Below are positions 17,428-26,717 of a stretch of 64,000 nucleotides of DNA, piece after piece (the stretch's first letter is position 1; the number at the start of each line of letters is the position of its first letter). The DNA lies in assembly GCF_000335475.2 (NCBI RefSeq), contig NZ_ANAH02000015.1:1-64000 (forward strand). Reading direction: 5' to 3'. The notes under the pieces are model-generated. The model saw only the letters and a program-made list of their open reading frames with translations, was not told where the DNA came from and ran no database searches. Origin of the DNA: Cystobacter fuscus DSM 2262. GTDB taxonomy: Bacteria; Myxococcota; Myxococcia; Myxococcales; Myxococcaceae. Position numbers and translations under genes: made by a program.

Positions 17428-18279
17428 ATGAAGCGTTCGAATGTCCTCCTTTGCTGCGCTCTGGTGGGTCTGCTCCCCACCGCCTGTTCGTCCGGTGGCG
17501 CTCCGGATCCCAACGGCAATCGCAGTACCCAGGTGGATCTCGATCACCTGACCATCTCCGTGTCCGGCCGCGCCGAGCTGCTTCCCGAGGCCGCACACCT
17601 GCTCGATGCCCAGGGGCAACGGCTGCCCGTGCTCGACGGGCTCACCGTCACCCTCGAGGAACCCTGGGGCATGGGGGTGAATGACGAGAACGCCGTCCTG
17701 GGCGAGGGACTCCTCGGCGAGGACCATGCCTTCTCCGTGTCCAACGTGCGCGTGCGCGACATCCACCTGAGCCTCGCGGCGCGCCTGGAACACCCGGGAC
17801 TCGTGCGCAGCTCCACCGTCATCTTCGACACCGCGCTCATGCGCACGCGGCCGAGCACCGACATCTCCGACACGCGCGCCTGGGCCCTGCCCGAGTCCTT
17901 CGAGCAGGCCCTGACGCGCGCCATCGGCGAGGCGGCCATCCGCGGCCACAGCGCTCAGCGGGCGGGCACCCTGCGCGACGCGGGCTTCGTCCTCGGCCGC
18001 GTCGTGGATGCCTCCGGCGCGCCGCTCGCGGGGGCCGTCGTGGTGCCCGACCGCGAGGAGCTCGCCTCGCGCATCTACTACCCCTCGCCGGACTTCCAGG
18101 GCGCTCCCCAGGACGGCACGAGCGCCACGGGACTCTTCGTCTACGTGCACTCGGCCACCGCGCCGGAGAGCTTCCTGCTCTCGGTGAAGGGGAGCGAGGA
18201 TTACGGGCCCCGCAACGTGGCGGTCACGCCCGGCTCGGCCCTCGTGCTCACGCTCTCGCCGGGCAACGACGCGCGCTGA
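17428..18279 (+). CDS. Lipoprotein with carboxypeptidase-regulatory-like domain
   Basis: 283 residues starting MKRSNVLLCCALVGLLPTAC, a signal peptide with lipobox. The middle (DLDHLTISVSGRAELLPEA) is unrecognised. Near the C-terminus VLGRVVDASGAPLAGAVVV matches the start of the carboxypeptidase regulatory-like beta-sandwich, common in surface proteins. ATG 17428 is chosen because it directly precedes the signal peptide, although the frame is open upstream. Function unknown; location inferred as periplasm or outer membrane. Confidence 0.75.
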   Translation: MKRSNVLLCCALVGLLPTACSSGGAPDPNGNRSTQVDLDHLTISVSGRAELLPEAAHLLDAQGQRLPVLDGLTVTLEEPWGMGVNDENAVLGEGLLGEDHAFSVSNVRVRDIHLSLAARLEHPGLVRSSTVIFDTALMRTRPSTDISDTRAWALPESFEQALTRAIGEAAIRGHSAQRAGTLRDAGFVLGRVVDASGAPLAGAVVVPDREELASRIYYPSPDFQGAPQDGTSATGLFVYVHSATAPESFLLSVKGSEDYGPRNVAVTPGSALVLTLSPGNDAR

Positions 18280-18289
18280 GCCACTCGCG

Positions 18290-19423
18290 TCAGGGGCCGC
18301 CCGCGTCCGGTGACAGCGGCTTCCGGGGGATGAACCAGCGCGGCAGCCAGTCCGCGCCCCGGGACGTCGTCAAGGGGGTCTGCCCGCTGCCGTCCGCCCG
18401 CATCAGGAACAGCTCCACGTCTCCGGTGCGCTCCGAGGCGAACACCAGGTGCTTGCCCTCGGGGCTCCACGCCGGTTGATCCTCCACGGCCTGGCCTCGC
18501 GTCAGCGCCACCGGCTCGCCGCCCGCCACGTCCACCACCCAGATGCGCGCCTTTGTCTCCTTTGGATCCTTCGAGGCCGCGACGAACGCCAGCCTGCGTC
18601 CATCCGGACTCCACGCGGGCTCGCGCTCATCACCCACCGTGGCGCTAGCCGACACCGGGCGCAGCTCCGTCCCGTCCGCCTTCATCACATACAGCCGCGT
18701 GCGCCCATCCCGGTCGCTCAGGAAGGAAATCCACTGCCCATCCGGACTCCAGCGCGGCGCCACGTCCTCCCGGGGAAAGTGGGTGAGCCGGCGCACGTCC
18801 GTCCCATCCGCCTTCATCACGTAGAGCTCCGGGTCCCCCTCTCGGCTGGACACGAACACCACCCGCGAGCCATCCGGAGACACGCTCGGCTCGAAGTTGC
18901 CCTCGCGCGCCGTGGCCAGTCCGAGCACCTCCGCGTCCGCGCGCGGCGCCTGCCGCACCACGTCGCTGAAGCCCTGAGCATCCGACTCGGCCACCAGCCA
19001 GCTTCCGTCCGGCGCCCAGCTCGGGTTGCGAGCCCGCCCGCGGGGCTCCGTCACCTTCACCCGGGGGCCTCCGTCCAACGGCACGAGCCAGAGCTGCTCC
19101 ATGTGCAGCCCCTGCACCTCCGCCGCGGACACCACCAACATCGCCGCGCCATCCGGAGACGGCGCGGCGGGGTACTCGTCCTCGGGAGCACGCGTGAGCT
19201 GGGACTCCTCGCCCGTGGGCCGCACCAGCCACACGTCGCGCTGGGGCGCCCGCTCGGACACGAAGGCGATGACGCCCGGCAGGGCCCGCCGCTCGTCCAG
19301 GGACAGGGGCGCGGACGCATCCCCGCCACACTTCCCCGTCCCACACCCGGCCAGGGCCAGGGCGAGCACGGCCAGCCGCCGCGCTCCCCCCCGTCCCGTC
19401 CGCATCACCCGCTCACGCGTCAT
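18290..19423 (-). CDS. TolB-like PD40 beta-propeller lipoprotein
   Basis: About 377 residues. A lipoprotein signal (LAVLALALAGCGTGKCGG) precedes at least five repeats of the PD40 type: PSWAPDGSWLV, PSVSPDGSRVVFVS, PRWSPDGQWISFLSDRDG, PAWSPDGRRLAFV and PAWSPEGKHLVFASERTG. These form a propeller like that of TolB, which binds partner proteins in the periplasm. It lacks the TolB N-terminal domain, so it is not TolB itself. ATG 19423 lies 12 bases after the stop codon of the amidase gene, so the two are probably co-transcribed. Confidence 0.85.
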   Translation of the reverse strand: MTRERVMRTGRGGARRLAVLALALAGCGTGKCGGDASAPLSLDERRALPGVIAFVSERAPQRDVWLVRPTGEESQLTRAPEDEYPAAPSPDGAAMLVVSAAEVQGLHMEQLWLVPLDGGPRVKVTEPRGRARNPSWAPDGSWLVAESDAQGFSDVVRQAPRADAEVLGLATAREGNFEPSVSPDGSRVVFVSSREGDPELYVMKADGTDVRRLTHFPREDVAPRWSPDGQWISFLSDRDGRTRLYVMKADGTELRPVSASATVGDEREPAWSPDGRRLAFVAASKDPKETKARIWVVDVAGGEPVALTRGQAVEDQPAWSPEGKHLVFASERTGDVELFLMRADGSGQTPLTTSRGADWLPRWFIPRKPLSPDAGGP

Positions 19424-19435
19424 CACGTTCCACGC

Positions 19436-21046
19436 CTATTGCACGCGGATGGCGTCCGCGACGACCACGAAGCCCGCGGGAGCCCAGCGGCTGACCTGCA
19501 CCTTGTTCCATCCGGCCGGGAAGCTCCAGGTGCCGAGCGTGTTCCAGGCCCCGCCCCCCACCTGCTGGTTCACGTTCACCGAGCCCAGCTTCGTGGCGCC
19601 CCCGTAGACGACGAAGGGCGTCGCCGTCGAGCGGTTGGTGCCCGACGTCCACCAGGCGGAGATCGTCCGGGTGCCCGCCGTGGGCAGGTAGAAGTGGAAC
19701 GTCGCCGGCTCCGACACGGCCTCCGTCGCGGCGTAGAGGTAGTCCGAGCCGAAGTAGTTCGGCGTCGAGGACGCGGACGCCCACGTGCCCGTCAGCTCGA
19801 TGTAGCCCTTGGCGCTGTCGTTGAGGGCGTTGTCGCTGTCGACGGTGATGGCCGTGGTGCTGGGGGTGCCGCAGTAGCTCTTCACCTTGCTGAGGTACGT
19901 GCTCCACGGCCAGTTGGGACCCGGGTCCGTGCGGCTGGCCGGCTGGAGCTTGCCGTGCGCCACGATGTGGTAGCTGTCGATCGGCACCGCCTGGCCCTTG
20001 GAGATGTCGCACGAGAGCTTCGCCGACGCCTCGATCTGTCCCGCCGGGAAGGAGCTCTGGCTGGCCGAGCCGCCGTGCTCGATACCCACCGAGAAGTGGT
20101 TCACCGACACGCCACTCAGCGAGCCCATCGTGCCCCCGTTGAGCGAGGGATCGTACGACGCGCCCACGTGCCAGCCCCGGTCCGACTCGCGCACCAACTG
20201 GGAGATCTCGCCGCCATCCTCCCTCACCACGTAGTGCGCGCTCACCCCGGAGGCCGAGTTCGTCAGCCAGCTCCAGCAACTGGAGTAGGTGCCCTCACAC
20301 GTGTGGATGACGATCATCTGCACGTCGCCCTGGGCACCCGTGGGACGCGAGCCGTAGTTGGGCGAGGGACGCCAGACGGCCGCGGCGTAGTCCGGACCCG
20401 CCAGCATCGCGCGCACCCTCGGTGAGTCGAACCGGGCCGCCACCTCGCTCGGCATCAGCGACACCGCCACCCGGCCCTCCGGCGTCCGCGCCACCATGCC
20501 CTTGCGCATCACCCCGTACACGTCCCGGTGCACGTACTCCGCCTGCGCGTCCGGATGCGTGATGCCGCTCAGCTTCACCACCACCGGAGCCCACGCCCCC
20601 ACGTCGCTCCGGTCCAGTCCCGCTTGCGCCGCGTAGCTCGACAGCAGCGCCGCCGCCGCCCGGATGTTCTCCTCCGGCTTCGTGCGCGCCGCCTCCTCCG
20701 TCACTCCCGCCAGCCGCGCGCCTCGCGCCAGGTTCTCGCCCCGCAGCGCCATCAGACCGTGCGCCGCCGGCATGCCCTCGAACTCCTGCTGGGTGGAGAG
20801 CATCTCGAAGCGCGTCTCGGCGTAGGCAATGGCCTTGAGCAGATCCGCCGGTACCTGGAACTCACCGGCCGCCCGGGCAAATGCCTCGTTCAGCTCATGG
20901 GGCGTGCGCTGCGCCTCACTCTGCTCCGGGGTGCGCGTGTCTTCCACGGCGGAGGGAGGGGCGTTCTCCACGGTGTCTTGCGGACCACAGGCGGAAAGGC
21001 ACAACGCCGCGACAGCGGCCACCATCGGGGGACGGAAAGGACGCAT
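19436..21046 (-). CDS. N-acetylmuramoyl-L-alanine amidase lipoprotein with golvesin-type C-terminal domain
   Basis: 536 residues. A lipobox ends the signal peptide (MVAAVAALCLSACGPQ). Residues ~60-170 are lysozyme-like and lytic-transglycosylase-like (LLKAIAYAETRFEML, AAHGLMALRGENL). An amidase_2 domain follows with zinc ligands in MIVIHTCEGTY, a Tyr/His region (WHVGASYDPSLN), VGIEHGG and HIVAHGKLQPASRTDPGPNW. The C-terminus matches golvesin-like domains (TRTISAWWTSGTNRS, GWNKVQVSRWAPAGFVVVAD), found in myxobacterial surface proteins. It should cleave the amide between MurNAc and the stem peptide, in the outer membrane or periplasm. Start ATG 21046. Confidence 0.9.
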   Translation of the reverse strand: MRPFRPPMVAAVAALCLSACGPQDTVENAPPSAVEDTRTPEQSEAQRTPHELNEAFARAAGEFQVPADLLKAIAYAETRFEMLSTQQEFEGMPAAHGLMALRGENLARGARLAGVTEEAARTKPEENIRAAAALLSSYAAQAGLDRSDVGAWAPVVVKLSGITHPDAQAEYVHRDVYGVMRKGMVARTPEGRVAVSLMPSEVAARFDSPRVRAMLAGPDYAAAVWRPSPNYGSRPTGAQGDVQMIVIHTCEGTYSSCWSWLTNSASGVSAHYVVREDGGEISQLVRESDRGWHVGASYDPSLNGGTMGSLSGVSVNHFSVGIEHGGSASQSSFPAGQIEASAKLSCDISKGQAVPIDSYHIVAHGKLQPASRTDPGPNWPWSTYLSKVKSYCGTPSTTAITVDSDNALNDSAKGYIELTGTWASASSTPNYFGSDYLYAATEAVSEPATFHFYLPTAGTRTISAWWTSGTNRSTATPFVVYGGATKLGSVNVNQQVGGGAWNTLGTWSFPAGWNKVQVSRWAPAGFVVVADAIRVQ

Positions 21047-21115
21047 GGGCAATCTCCTTGAACGAGGCTGGGGGTAGGGCAGCCAAAATGCTCTTTCCCC
21101 TTCCCCAAGGGAAGT

Positions 21116-21154
21116 CGGTTCTTTCTCAGAACCTGATTTTTTAGAAAAGAACCG
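21116..21154. promoter_or_regulatory. Inverted repeat in the divergent amidase/phosphoesterase interval
   Basis: CGGTTCTTT (21116-21124) and AAAGAACCG (21146-21154) are a perfect 9-bp inverted repeat with a 21-base AT-rich spacer. The interval 21047-21355 (309 bases) holds no gene and separates divergent transcripts. The repeat could be an operator or a hairpin in the amidase leader. Its function is unknown. Confidence 0.45.
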
Positions 21155-21355
21155 TATTTCGCACCGCGTCCAACGCCTCACTCCGACGCGGAGTCTGTCC
21201 CGGCTGAGACCGTCATTCATGGTGGAGGGCGTGCGCCCCGTGCAACGCCATGCGGCGAAACGTCCGTCAGCCCGCACCCCGTTCGTCCCGAGGGCAGACA
21301 GATGGGGGACGTCGAGGACGACGCGGGTAGCGGCTTTGGGTTAGGAGAAGACACC

Positions 21356-22090
21356 ATGCGTCTCTTCGCCATCGGCGACACCCACCTGCCCTCCACCCGC
21401 AACAAGGACATGCACCGCTTCGGGTGGACGGATCACCCCCTGCCCCTGCAACGCGCCTGGGACGAGAAGGTCCGGCCCGAGGACGTGGTGCTCGTGGTGG
21501 GCGACATCTCGTGGGCCACGCGCGCCAACGAGGTGCTGGACGACTTGAAGTGGCTGGACGAGCGGCCGGGACGCAAGGTGCTGGTGCGCGGCAACCACGA
21601 CTACTGGTGGGGCGACTCGGCGTCGAAGCTGCGCCGGCTGCTCGAGCCCTACAAGACGATGGAGGGCTTTCTCCACAACAGCTCGGTGGTCATCGGCCGG
21701 TGGGTGATCGCCGGCACGCGGCTGTGGACCGCGCCCGAGGCTCCGCCCATGCCCGGCGGGGAGATGGGTGATGAGTCCGGGGACGCGGGCTACGTGGAGC
21801 GCGAGACGCGCCGGCTGATGGCGTCCATCGCGGAGGCGGAGAAGAAGGAGAAGGAGAGCCCCACGCCCCTCACGCGCGTGGTGGCGGTGCACTTCCCGCC
21901 CATCTACGCCAATGAGAAGCCCACGGCGTTCCTCGGGCCCATCGAGGCGTACAAGCCCAAGGTGTGCGTCTACGGGCACCTGCACGCCGGGGGCATCCCC
22001 GCGGGCTTCACCGGGGAGAAGGCCGGCATCCGCTACGTGCTGGCCTCGTGCGACGCGGCGGGCTTCTCGCCCCTGCTGCTGGACGAGTAG
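21356..22090 (+). CDS. Metallophosphoesterase (calcineurin-like)
   Basis: 244 residues with the full metal-binding set of the calcineurin-like fold: MRLFAIGDTHL, VVGDISWATRA, LVRGNHDYWWGD, AVHFPPIYAN and VYGHLHAGG. These bind two metal ions that hydrolyse phosphate esters. The substrate cannot be read from sequence. No signal peptide, so cytoplasmic. ATG 21356 gives the family N-terminus; an earlier in-frame ATG at 21302 would add 18 unusual residues. Confidence 0.88.
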   Translation: MRLFAIGDTHLPSTRNKDMHRFGWTDHPLPLQRAWDEKVRPEDVVLVVGDISWATRANEVLDDLKWLDERPGRKVLVRGNHDYWWGDSASKLRRLLEPYKTMEGFLHNSSVVIGRWVIAGTRLWTAPEAPPMPGGEMGDESGDAGYVERETRRLMASIAEAEKKEKESPTPLTRVVAVHFPPIYANEKPTAFLGPIEAYKPKVCVYGHLHAGGIPAGFTGEKAGIRYVLASCDAAGFSPLLLDE

Positions 22091-22131
22091 CCCGCCCCTT
22101 TGGGGTCGGAGAGGGCCCGAGGCCGCCCTCC

Positions 22132-24345
22132 TCAGCGGGCCCGGGAGGCCAGGGGCTTCCACGAGGGCGCACCGCCCTCGCTCCGGCACGAGCGCCACTG
22201 CTCGCCGCTGTCCCGCACGGGCGCCCCACCGCGCTCCAGCGGCACGCCCACCGGGCACAGCCCCCGGGTGACATTGCCCGCCGCGTCCCGCACCTCGAAG
22301 TGCAGCGAGTACACGCGCCCATCTCCCTCGGCCTCGCGGTCCACGCGCACCTTCACCGTCGTGGCGTCCACGAAGACGACGTCCGGCTCGCTCCCCTTCG
22401 GCTCGTCCGAGGACACGCAGGTGATGCCGCCCGTGGCCCCCGTCTGCGTGAGCCCACCGCTGCACCGGTCGTACACCGTGAGGCAGTCCTCCAGGCGCAG
22501 CGTGCGGTACTGCTGATCCACCGGCCACAGGGGCTCGGGTGGCGTCACGTCCACCGTGGGCGGCGTCTGATCCACCACCTGGATGGTGGAGGTGCACGAG
22601 GCCTCGTTGCCCGAGCTGTCCCGCGCCGTGTAGCGCACGGTGCTCACGCCGAGCGGGTAGAAGTCCGCCTCGGGAGCGGACAGCGCGGCCTCGGTGCAGG
22701 AGTCCGTGGCGTGGGCCGCGCCGGGCGTCACGTAGGCGGAGTTGCGGCCGGTGCACTCGGCGGTGATGGGCGCGGGGCACGAGACCGAGGGCGGCCGCGA
22801 GTCCACCACCGTGACCTTGGGCGCGCACGTGGCGGTGTTGCCGGCCGAGTCCGTCGCCGTGTAGACGAGCTCATGCGTGCCCAGCGGCAGCTCGCCTCCC
22901 TGGGGACTCGTCACCTGGGCCACGGCGCAGTTGTCCGTGGCGCCCACCTCGGGCGGCGACACCGGCGCGCTCCCTTCGGCCGAGCACTCCACCGTGAAGT
23001 CCGCGGGGCAGGTGAACCGGGGCGCCTCGCAGTCGCGCACCGTCACGTTGGACCAGCACGAGTCGATCTTCCGCCCATCCGACGCGGTGACGCACAAGCC
23101 ATGCGTGCCCGGCGCATAGGGGCCCAGCGGGTGCGTGTCCCAGGAGATCTCGTCCCCGTCCGCATCCGTGGCGGTGGCCAGCCCCGTGGGGCTCGTGGCG
23201 ACACACAGCCCCGGGTCCGTGCACACCGTGGCATCGCGGCAGGTGACCTCGGGCGCGTGGTTCTCGTTCTGGCACGAGGCGCCGCACCCATCGCCGCCCA
23301 CCGTGTTGCCGTCATCGCACGCCTCGCCGGGATCCACCCGGCCATTGCCGCACACCTGGCAGTCCGGGTCCGCGCCGTCCACCGCGCCATCCCCGTCGTT
23401 GTCGCGCCCATCCGCGCAGTCCTCGGCGGTGAGGACGATGGCCGAGCCCCCGAGCATCACCGGCTGGCCCTTGTCCGGGTGGTAGACCTCGTCGTTGACG
23501 GCGAGCACGCGCAGGCCCGAGTAGCCGCTCGGCCCGGTGAAGACGTTGTGGAAGGACTTGTGGCTGAGCTCCGCGCTCGTCAGCGAGGGCGCGAAGGCGG
23601 TCAGCTCCTGGGTCGGCTGGGCGACGTCGAACTCGGTGTCACGGGTGGTGAGCGGCAGCGGGAGGAAGCCCCAGCCCCCGGTGACACCCGCCTGGGTGAG
23701 CGCGATGAGCGAGCCGCCCCGCTCGTTGACGAAGCGCGCCAGGTCCGGCTGGCGCTCGTTGAGGGCGCCGATCTGCTTGGCGGTGAGTCCCCCGAGGGTG
23801 TGCTGCTGGGCCGACGGCAGGTAGACGAAGGCGTAGAGGGTGAAGTCCACGCGCGAGATGTCCTCGGTGGAGCGCACGTGGGTGACGGCGGCGCCCGGGC
23901 CGCCCTGGGCCGGAGCATTCCAGCTGTCGAAGGCCGTCAGGGCCTGCTCGCCGTTCACGCCGATGGCGAGGATGCCCTGGCCCCCCGTACGCGAGCGGGA
24001 GATCGCCTCGCGGAAGAGCGAGGGGAAGAGCCCACCACACAGCGCGCCCTCGCAGTGCCACAGGTCATCGGCGTCATCGCCGGTGACCACGACGAAGCCC
24101 CCCAGCGCGGGCGTCTCGCCGGGCGTCGTGGGAGCGGGCCGGGGCGTGGAGGGGTTGCCAGTGGACGGCAGACCGCCCGGCGGGGTGTGGCCACTCCGGG
24201 GCGGCACGAGCGGCTCGTCCTCCCAGCTGTAACTCACACACGCCGTCCCCAAGGACAGCCAGGACAGCAGGCACAACGACAGACCGAGACGGACACACGC
24301 ACCGGACGAGCGGCGAGGAGAGAGCGGGGGGGGCATGGGGCACAT
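22132..24345 (-). CDS. Large lipoprotein with HYR and Cys-rich (DUF4215) repeats
   Basis: 737 residues from ATG 24345. A lipoprotein signal ends in WLSLGTAC. Residues ~60-320 are an exported domain of unknown type that recalls proteins with a GLTAKQIGAL segment. A DUF4215-type Cys-rich repeat follows (CGNGRVDPGEACDDGNTVGG and CGASC), then HYR (hyalin) repeats with paired Cys (APRFTCPADFTVECS, PPSVSCPAPITAECTG), DNCAV and PPTVDVTPPEPLWPVD. HYR domains are adhesion-type Ig-like folds common on myxobacterial surfaces. ATG 24336 and 24390 are alternatives; 24345 has the best-spaced GGGTGG. Confidence 0.8.
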   Translation of the reverse strand: MCPMPPPLSPRRSSGACVRLGLSLCLLSWLSLGTACVSYSWEDEPLVPPRSGHTPPGGLPSTGNPSTPRPAPTTPGETPALGGFVVVTGDDADDLWHCEGALCGGLFPSLFREAISRSRTGGQGILAIGVNGEQALTAFDSWNAPAQGGPGAAVTHVRSTEDISRVDFTLYAFVYLPSAQQHTLGGLTAKQIGALNERQPDLARFVNERGGSLIALTQAGVTGGWGFLPLPLTTRDTEFDVAQPTQELTAFAPSLTSAELSHKSFHNVFTGPSGYSGLRVLAVNDEVYHPDKGQPVMLGGSAIVLTAEDCADGRDNDGDGAVDGADPDCQVCGNGRVDPGEACDDGNTVGGDGCGASCQNENHAPEVTCRDATVCTDPGLCVATSPTGLATATDADGDEISWDTHPLGPYAPGTHGLCVTASDGRKIDSCWSNVTVRDCEAPRFTCPADFTVECSAEGSAPVSPPEVGATDNCAVAQVTSPQGGELPLGTHELVYTATDSAGNTATCAPKVTVVDSRPPSVSCPAPITAECTGRNSAYVTPGAAHATDSCTEAALSAPEADFYPLGVSTVRYTARDSSGNEASCTSTIQVVDQTPPTVDVTPPEPLWPVDQQYRTLRLEDCLTVYDRCSGGLTQTGATGGITCVSSDEPKGSEPDVVFVDATTVKVRVDREAEGDGRVYSLHFEVRDAAGNVTRGLCPVGVPLERGGAPVRDSGEQWRSCRSEGGAPSWKPLASRAR

Positions 24346-24447
24346 CAGTAAGGCCACCCGGGCCCGACCGACGAGCACGAGGACGGCCAAACCCCTCCCG
24401 GGCTGTTCAGCCGTGGACGGAACGGCGGTACCGGCGTCCGCTGGTGG

Positions 24448-26370
24448 CTACAGCTCCACCTGCGCGCCCAGCTCCACCACGCGGTTGGGGGGAATGCGGA
24501 AGTAGGACGTCGCGCTGCGCGCGTTGCGGCTCATCCACGCGAACAGCGCCTCGCGCCACATGGCCATGCCGGGCTTCTTGCTCGGAATGAGCGTCTCGCG
24601 GCCGAGGAAGAAGGACGTGCCCATGAGGTTGAACTGCAACCCCTTCTCGCGCGCGCGCTTGAGGATCTCCGGGATGCTCGGGTTCTCCATGAAGCCGTGG
24701 CGCGAAATCACCCGCACGAACCCCGACTCCAGGCGGATGACCTCCACGCGATCCTCCCCGGGCACGTGCGGCACGTCCTCGGAGGCGATGGTCAAGAGCA
24801 TCACCTGCTCGTGCAGCACCTTGTTGTGCTTGAGGTTGTGCAGGAGCGCGGGCGGCGTGCCCTCGGGGTTGCCCGTCATGAAGATGGCCGTGCCCGACAC
24901 GCGCACGGGCGGGTGGTCGCCAAAGCTCTCCAGGAGCTGGGTGAGCGGGATGCTGCTCGAGCGCAGCCGCTGGGCCAGGATGTCGCGCCCCCGCTTCCAC
25001 GTCGTCATCAGCGTGAACACCGCCAGGGCGAGCAGCAGCGGGAACCAGCCGCCCGCGGCGATCTTCACCGCGTTGGCGCTGAAGAAGGACAGGTCCACGA
25101 TGGCGAAGATGCCCGTCACCGGCAGCGCCACCGCGCGCGACACGTTCCAGCGCTCGCGCGCCACCACGTAGGCGAGCACCGTGGTGATGCTCATGGCCGT
25201 CGACACCGCGATGCCGTAGGCCGCCGCCAGGTTCGTGGAGGACTTGAAGCCGAGCACCGTCAGGATGACGCCCACGAGCAGCGCCAGGTTGATGCCCGGC
25301 AGGTAGATCTGCCCCCGCTCCTCCGCCGACGTGTGCACCACCTCCAGGCGCGGGCTGTAACCGAGCTGGATGGCCTGCTGGGTGATGGAGAACGCCCCGG
25401 AGATGAGCGCCTGGGCGGCGATCACCGCCGCGCCCGTGGCCAGGGCCACCAGCGGGTAGAGCGCCCAGTCCGGCGCCAGGAGGAAGAAGGGATTGCGCGC
25501 GGCGCTGGGATCGCGCAGGAGCAGCGCGCCCTGCCCCATGTAGTTGAGCATCAGCGACGGGAGCACCAGCCCGAACCAGGCCAACTTGATGGGCTTCGCG
25601 CCAAAGTGGCCCATGTCCGCGTAGAGCGCCTCGCCACCCGTCACCACCAGGAACACCCCGCCGAGCGCCAGGAAGCCGTGCCCCTTGTTCGCCACGAAGA
25701 AGTGCACCCCATTCAGGGGCGACAGCGCCCCCAACACGGCCGGGTACGTCACCATCCCCTTCACGCCCAGCGCCGCCAACGAGAGGAACCACAGGAGCAT
25801 GAAGGGCCCGAAGATGGCGCCGATGCCGGCCGTGCCATGCCGCTGGATGAGGAACAAACCCACCAGGACGAGGATCGTCAGGGGACGGATGTAGGCCTCG
25901 AACATGGGCGTGGCCACGCTCAGGCCCTCCACCGCGCTGAGCACGGAGATGGCCGGTGTGATGAGCCCATCTCCATAGAGGAGCGCGGCGCCGAACAGGC
26001 CGAAGGTGATGACCACCGGCCGCACCTTCACCTCCTCGCCCCGCTTGCGCTGCATCGCCAGCGCCATGAGCGCCAGGATGCCGCCCTCGCCCCGGTTGTC
26101 CGCCCTCATCACGAACACCAGGTACTTCACCGACACCACGATGATGAGCGCCCAGAAGATGAGCGACAGCACCCCGAGCACGTTGTCATGCGTCGGCGCC
26201 ACGCCGTGCTCGCCCGTGAAGCACTCGCGCAGCGCGTAGAGCGGGCTCGTCCCGATGTCCCCGTAAACGATGCCCAACGCCCCCATCGCCAGGGCGGCGA
26301 GCCTTTTGTTGGAGTCCGGAGCACCCGGAACGGAGGGCACGGAGGGCAGGGAGGATGGTGAAGCACTCAT
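24448..26370 (-). CDS. kup: Kup potassium uptake protein
   Basis: 640 residues, a membrane K+/H+ symporter of the KUP/HAK/KT family. The N-terminus is diagnostic: ALAMGALGIVYGDIGTSPLYAL, followed by about 12 hydrophobic segments, GDGLITPAISVLSAVEGL, and a cytoplasmic C-terminal region (GTAIFMTGNPEGTPPALLHN, VHEQ-like HNLKHNKVLHEQ, GFMENPSIPEIL). AGGAGG lies 9 bases before ATG 26370, which decides the start over an in-frame codon 102 bases upstream. Confidence 0.95.
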   Translation of the reverse strand: MSASPSSLPSVPSVPGAPDSNKRLAALAMGALGIVYGDIGTSPLYALRECFTGEHGVAPTHDNVLGVLSLIFWALIIVVSVKYLVFVMRADNRGEGGILALMALAMQRKRGEEVKVRPVVITFGLFGAALLYGDGLITPAISVLSAVEGLSVATPMFEAYIRPLTILVLVGLFLIQRHGTAGIGAIFGPFMLLWFLSLAALGVKGMVTYPAVLGALSPLNGVHFFVANKGHGFLALGGVFLVVTGGEALYADMGHFGAKPIKLAWFGLVLPSLMLNYMGQGALLLRDPSAARNPFFLLAPDWALYPLVALATGAAVIAAQALISGAFSITQQAIQLGYSPRLEVVHTSAEERGQIYLPGINLALLVGVILTVLGFKSSTNLAAAYGIAVSTAMSITTVLAYVVARERWNVSRAVALPVTGIFAIVDLSFFSANAVKIAAGGWFPLLLALAVFTLMTTWKRGRDILAQRLRSSSIPLTQLLESFGDHPPVRVSGTAIFMTGNPEGTPPALLHNLKHNKVLHEQVMLLTIASEDVPHVPGEDRVEVIRLESGFVRVISRHGFMENPSIPEILKRAREKGLQFNLMGTSFFLGRETLIPSKKPGMAMWREALFAWMSRNARSATSYFRIPPNRVVELGAQVEL

Positions 26371-26717
26371 GGGCGCTCCTCCTAGCCCAACCCCAGCCCG
26401 GGAACAGCAGATTGCCACCCTTCCGTCACCTATAATTCCAGGAAAACCGGAATAGAACTCCGATTTTGTCACCTGGAGTCCGTCCCCCTCTCACTGCACG
26501 TGGTGAGTCGGGCGGGGCGCGGCCTGGTCTCCCGCCCATCCCCGCGGGGCGGGAGCCCCGTCCCGACGCGCTCTCGGCCTCCCGACCCACGGAGCGGCCG
26601 GGGCCTGGCGGTGTCCCGGCCTCGGGTTGAGGGGTGGACGCCGTCCCACCCCTCCCGGCCAATAGCAGACGGCTCCGTGCACACCATCTTGTCCGCTGAC
26701 GCACGCGGAGGCGGGGA
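26371..26717. other. Gene-free divergent interval between kup and the GH88 gene
   Basis: 347 bases with no supported gene. The half next to kup is AT-rich for this genome (AATTCCAGGAAAACCGGAAT near 26434) and probably carries the kup promoter; the rest is very GC-rich. I found no riboswitch-like structure. Confidence 0.5.

Noticed and set aside
26371-26717. Riboswitch controlling kup
   Set aside because: No conserved ligand-binding core could be recognised; the sequence is mostly plain GC-rich DNA.
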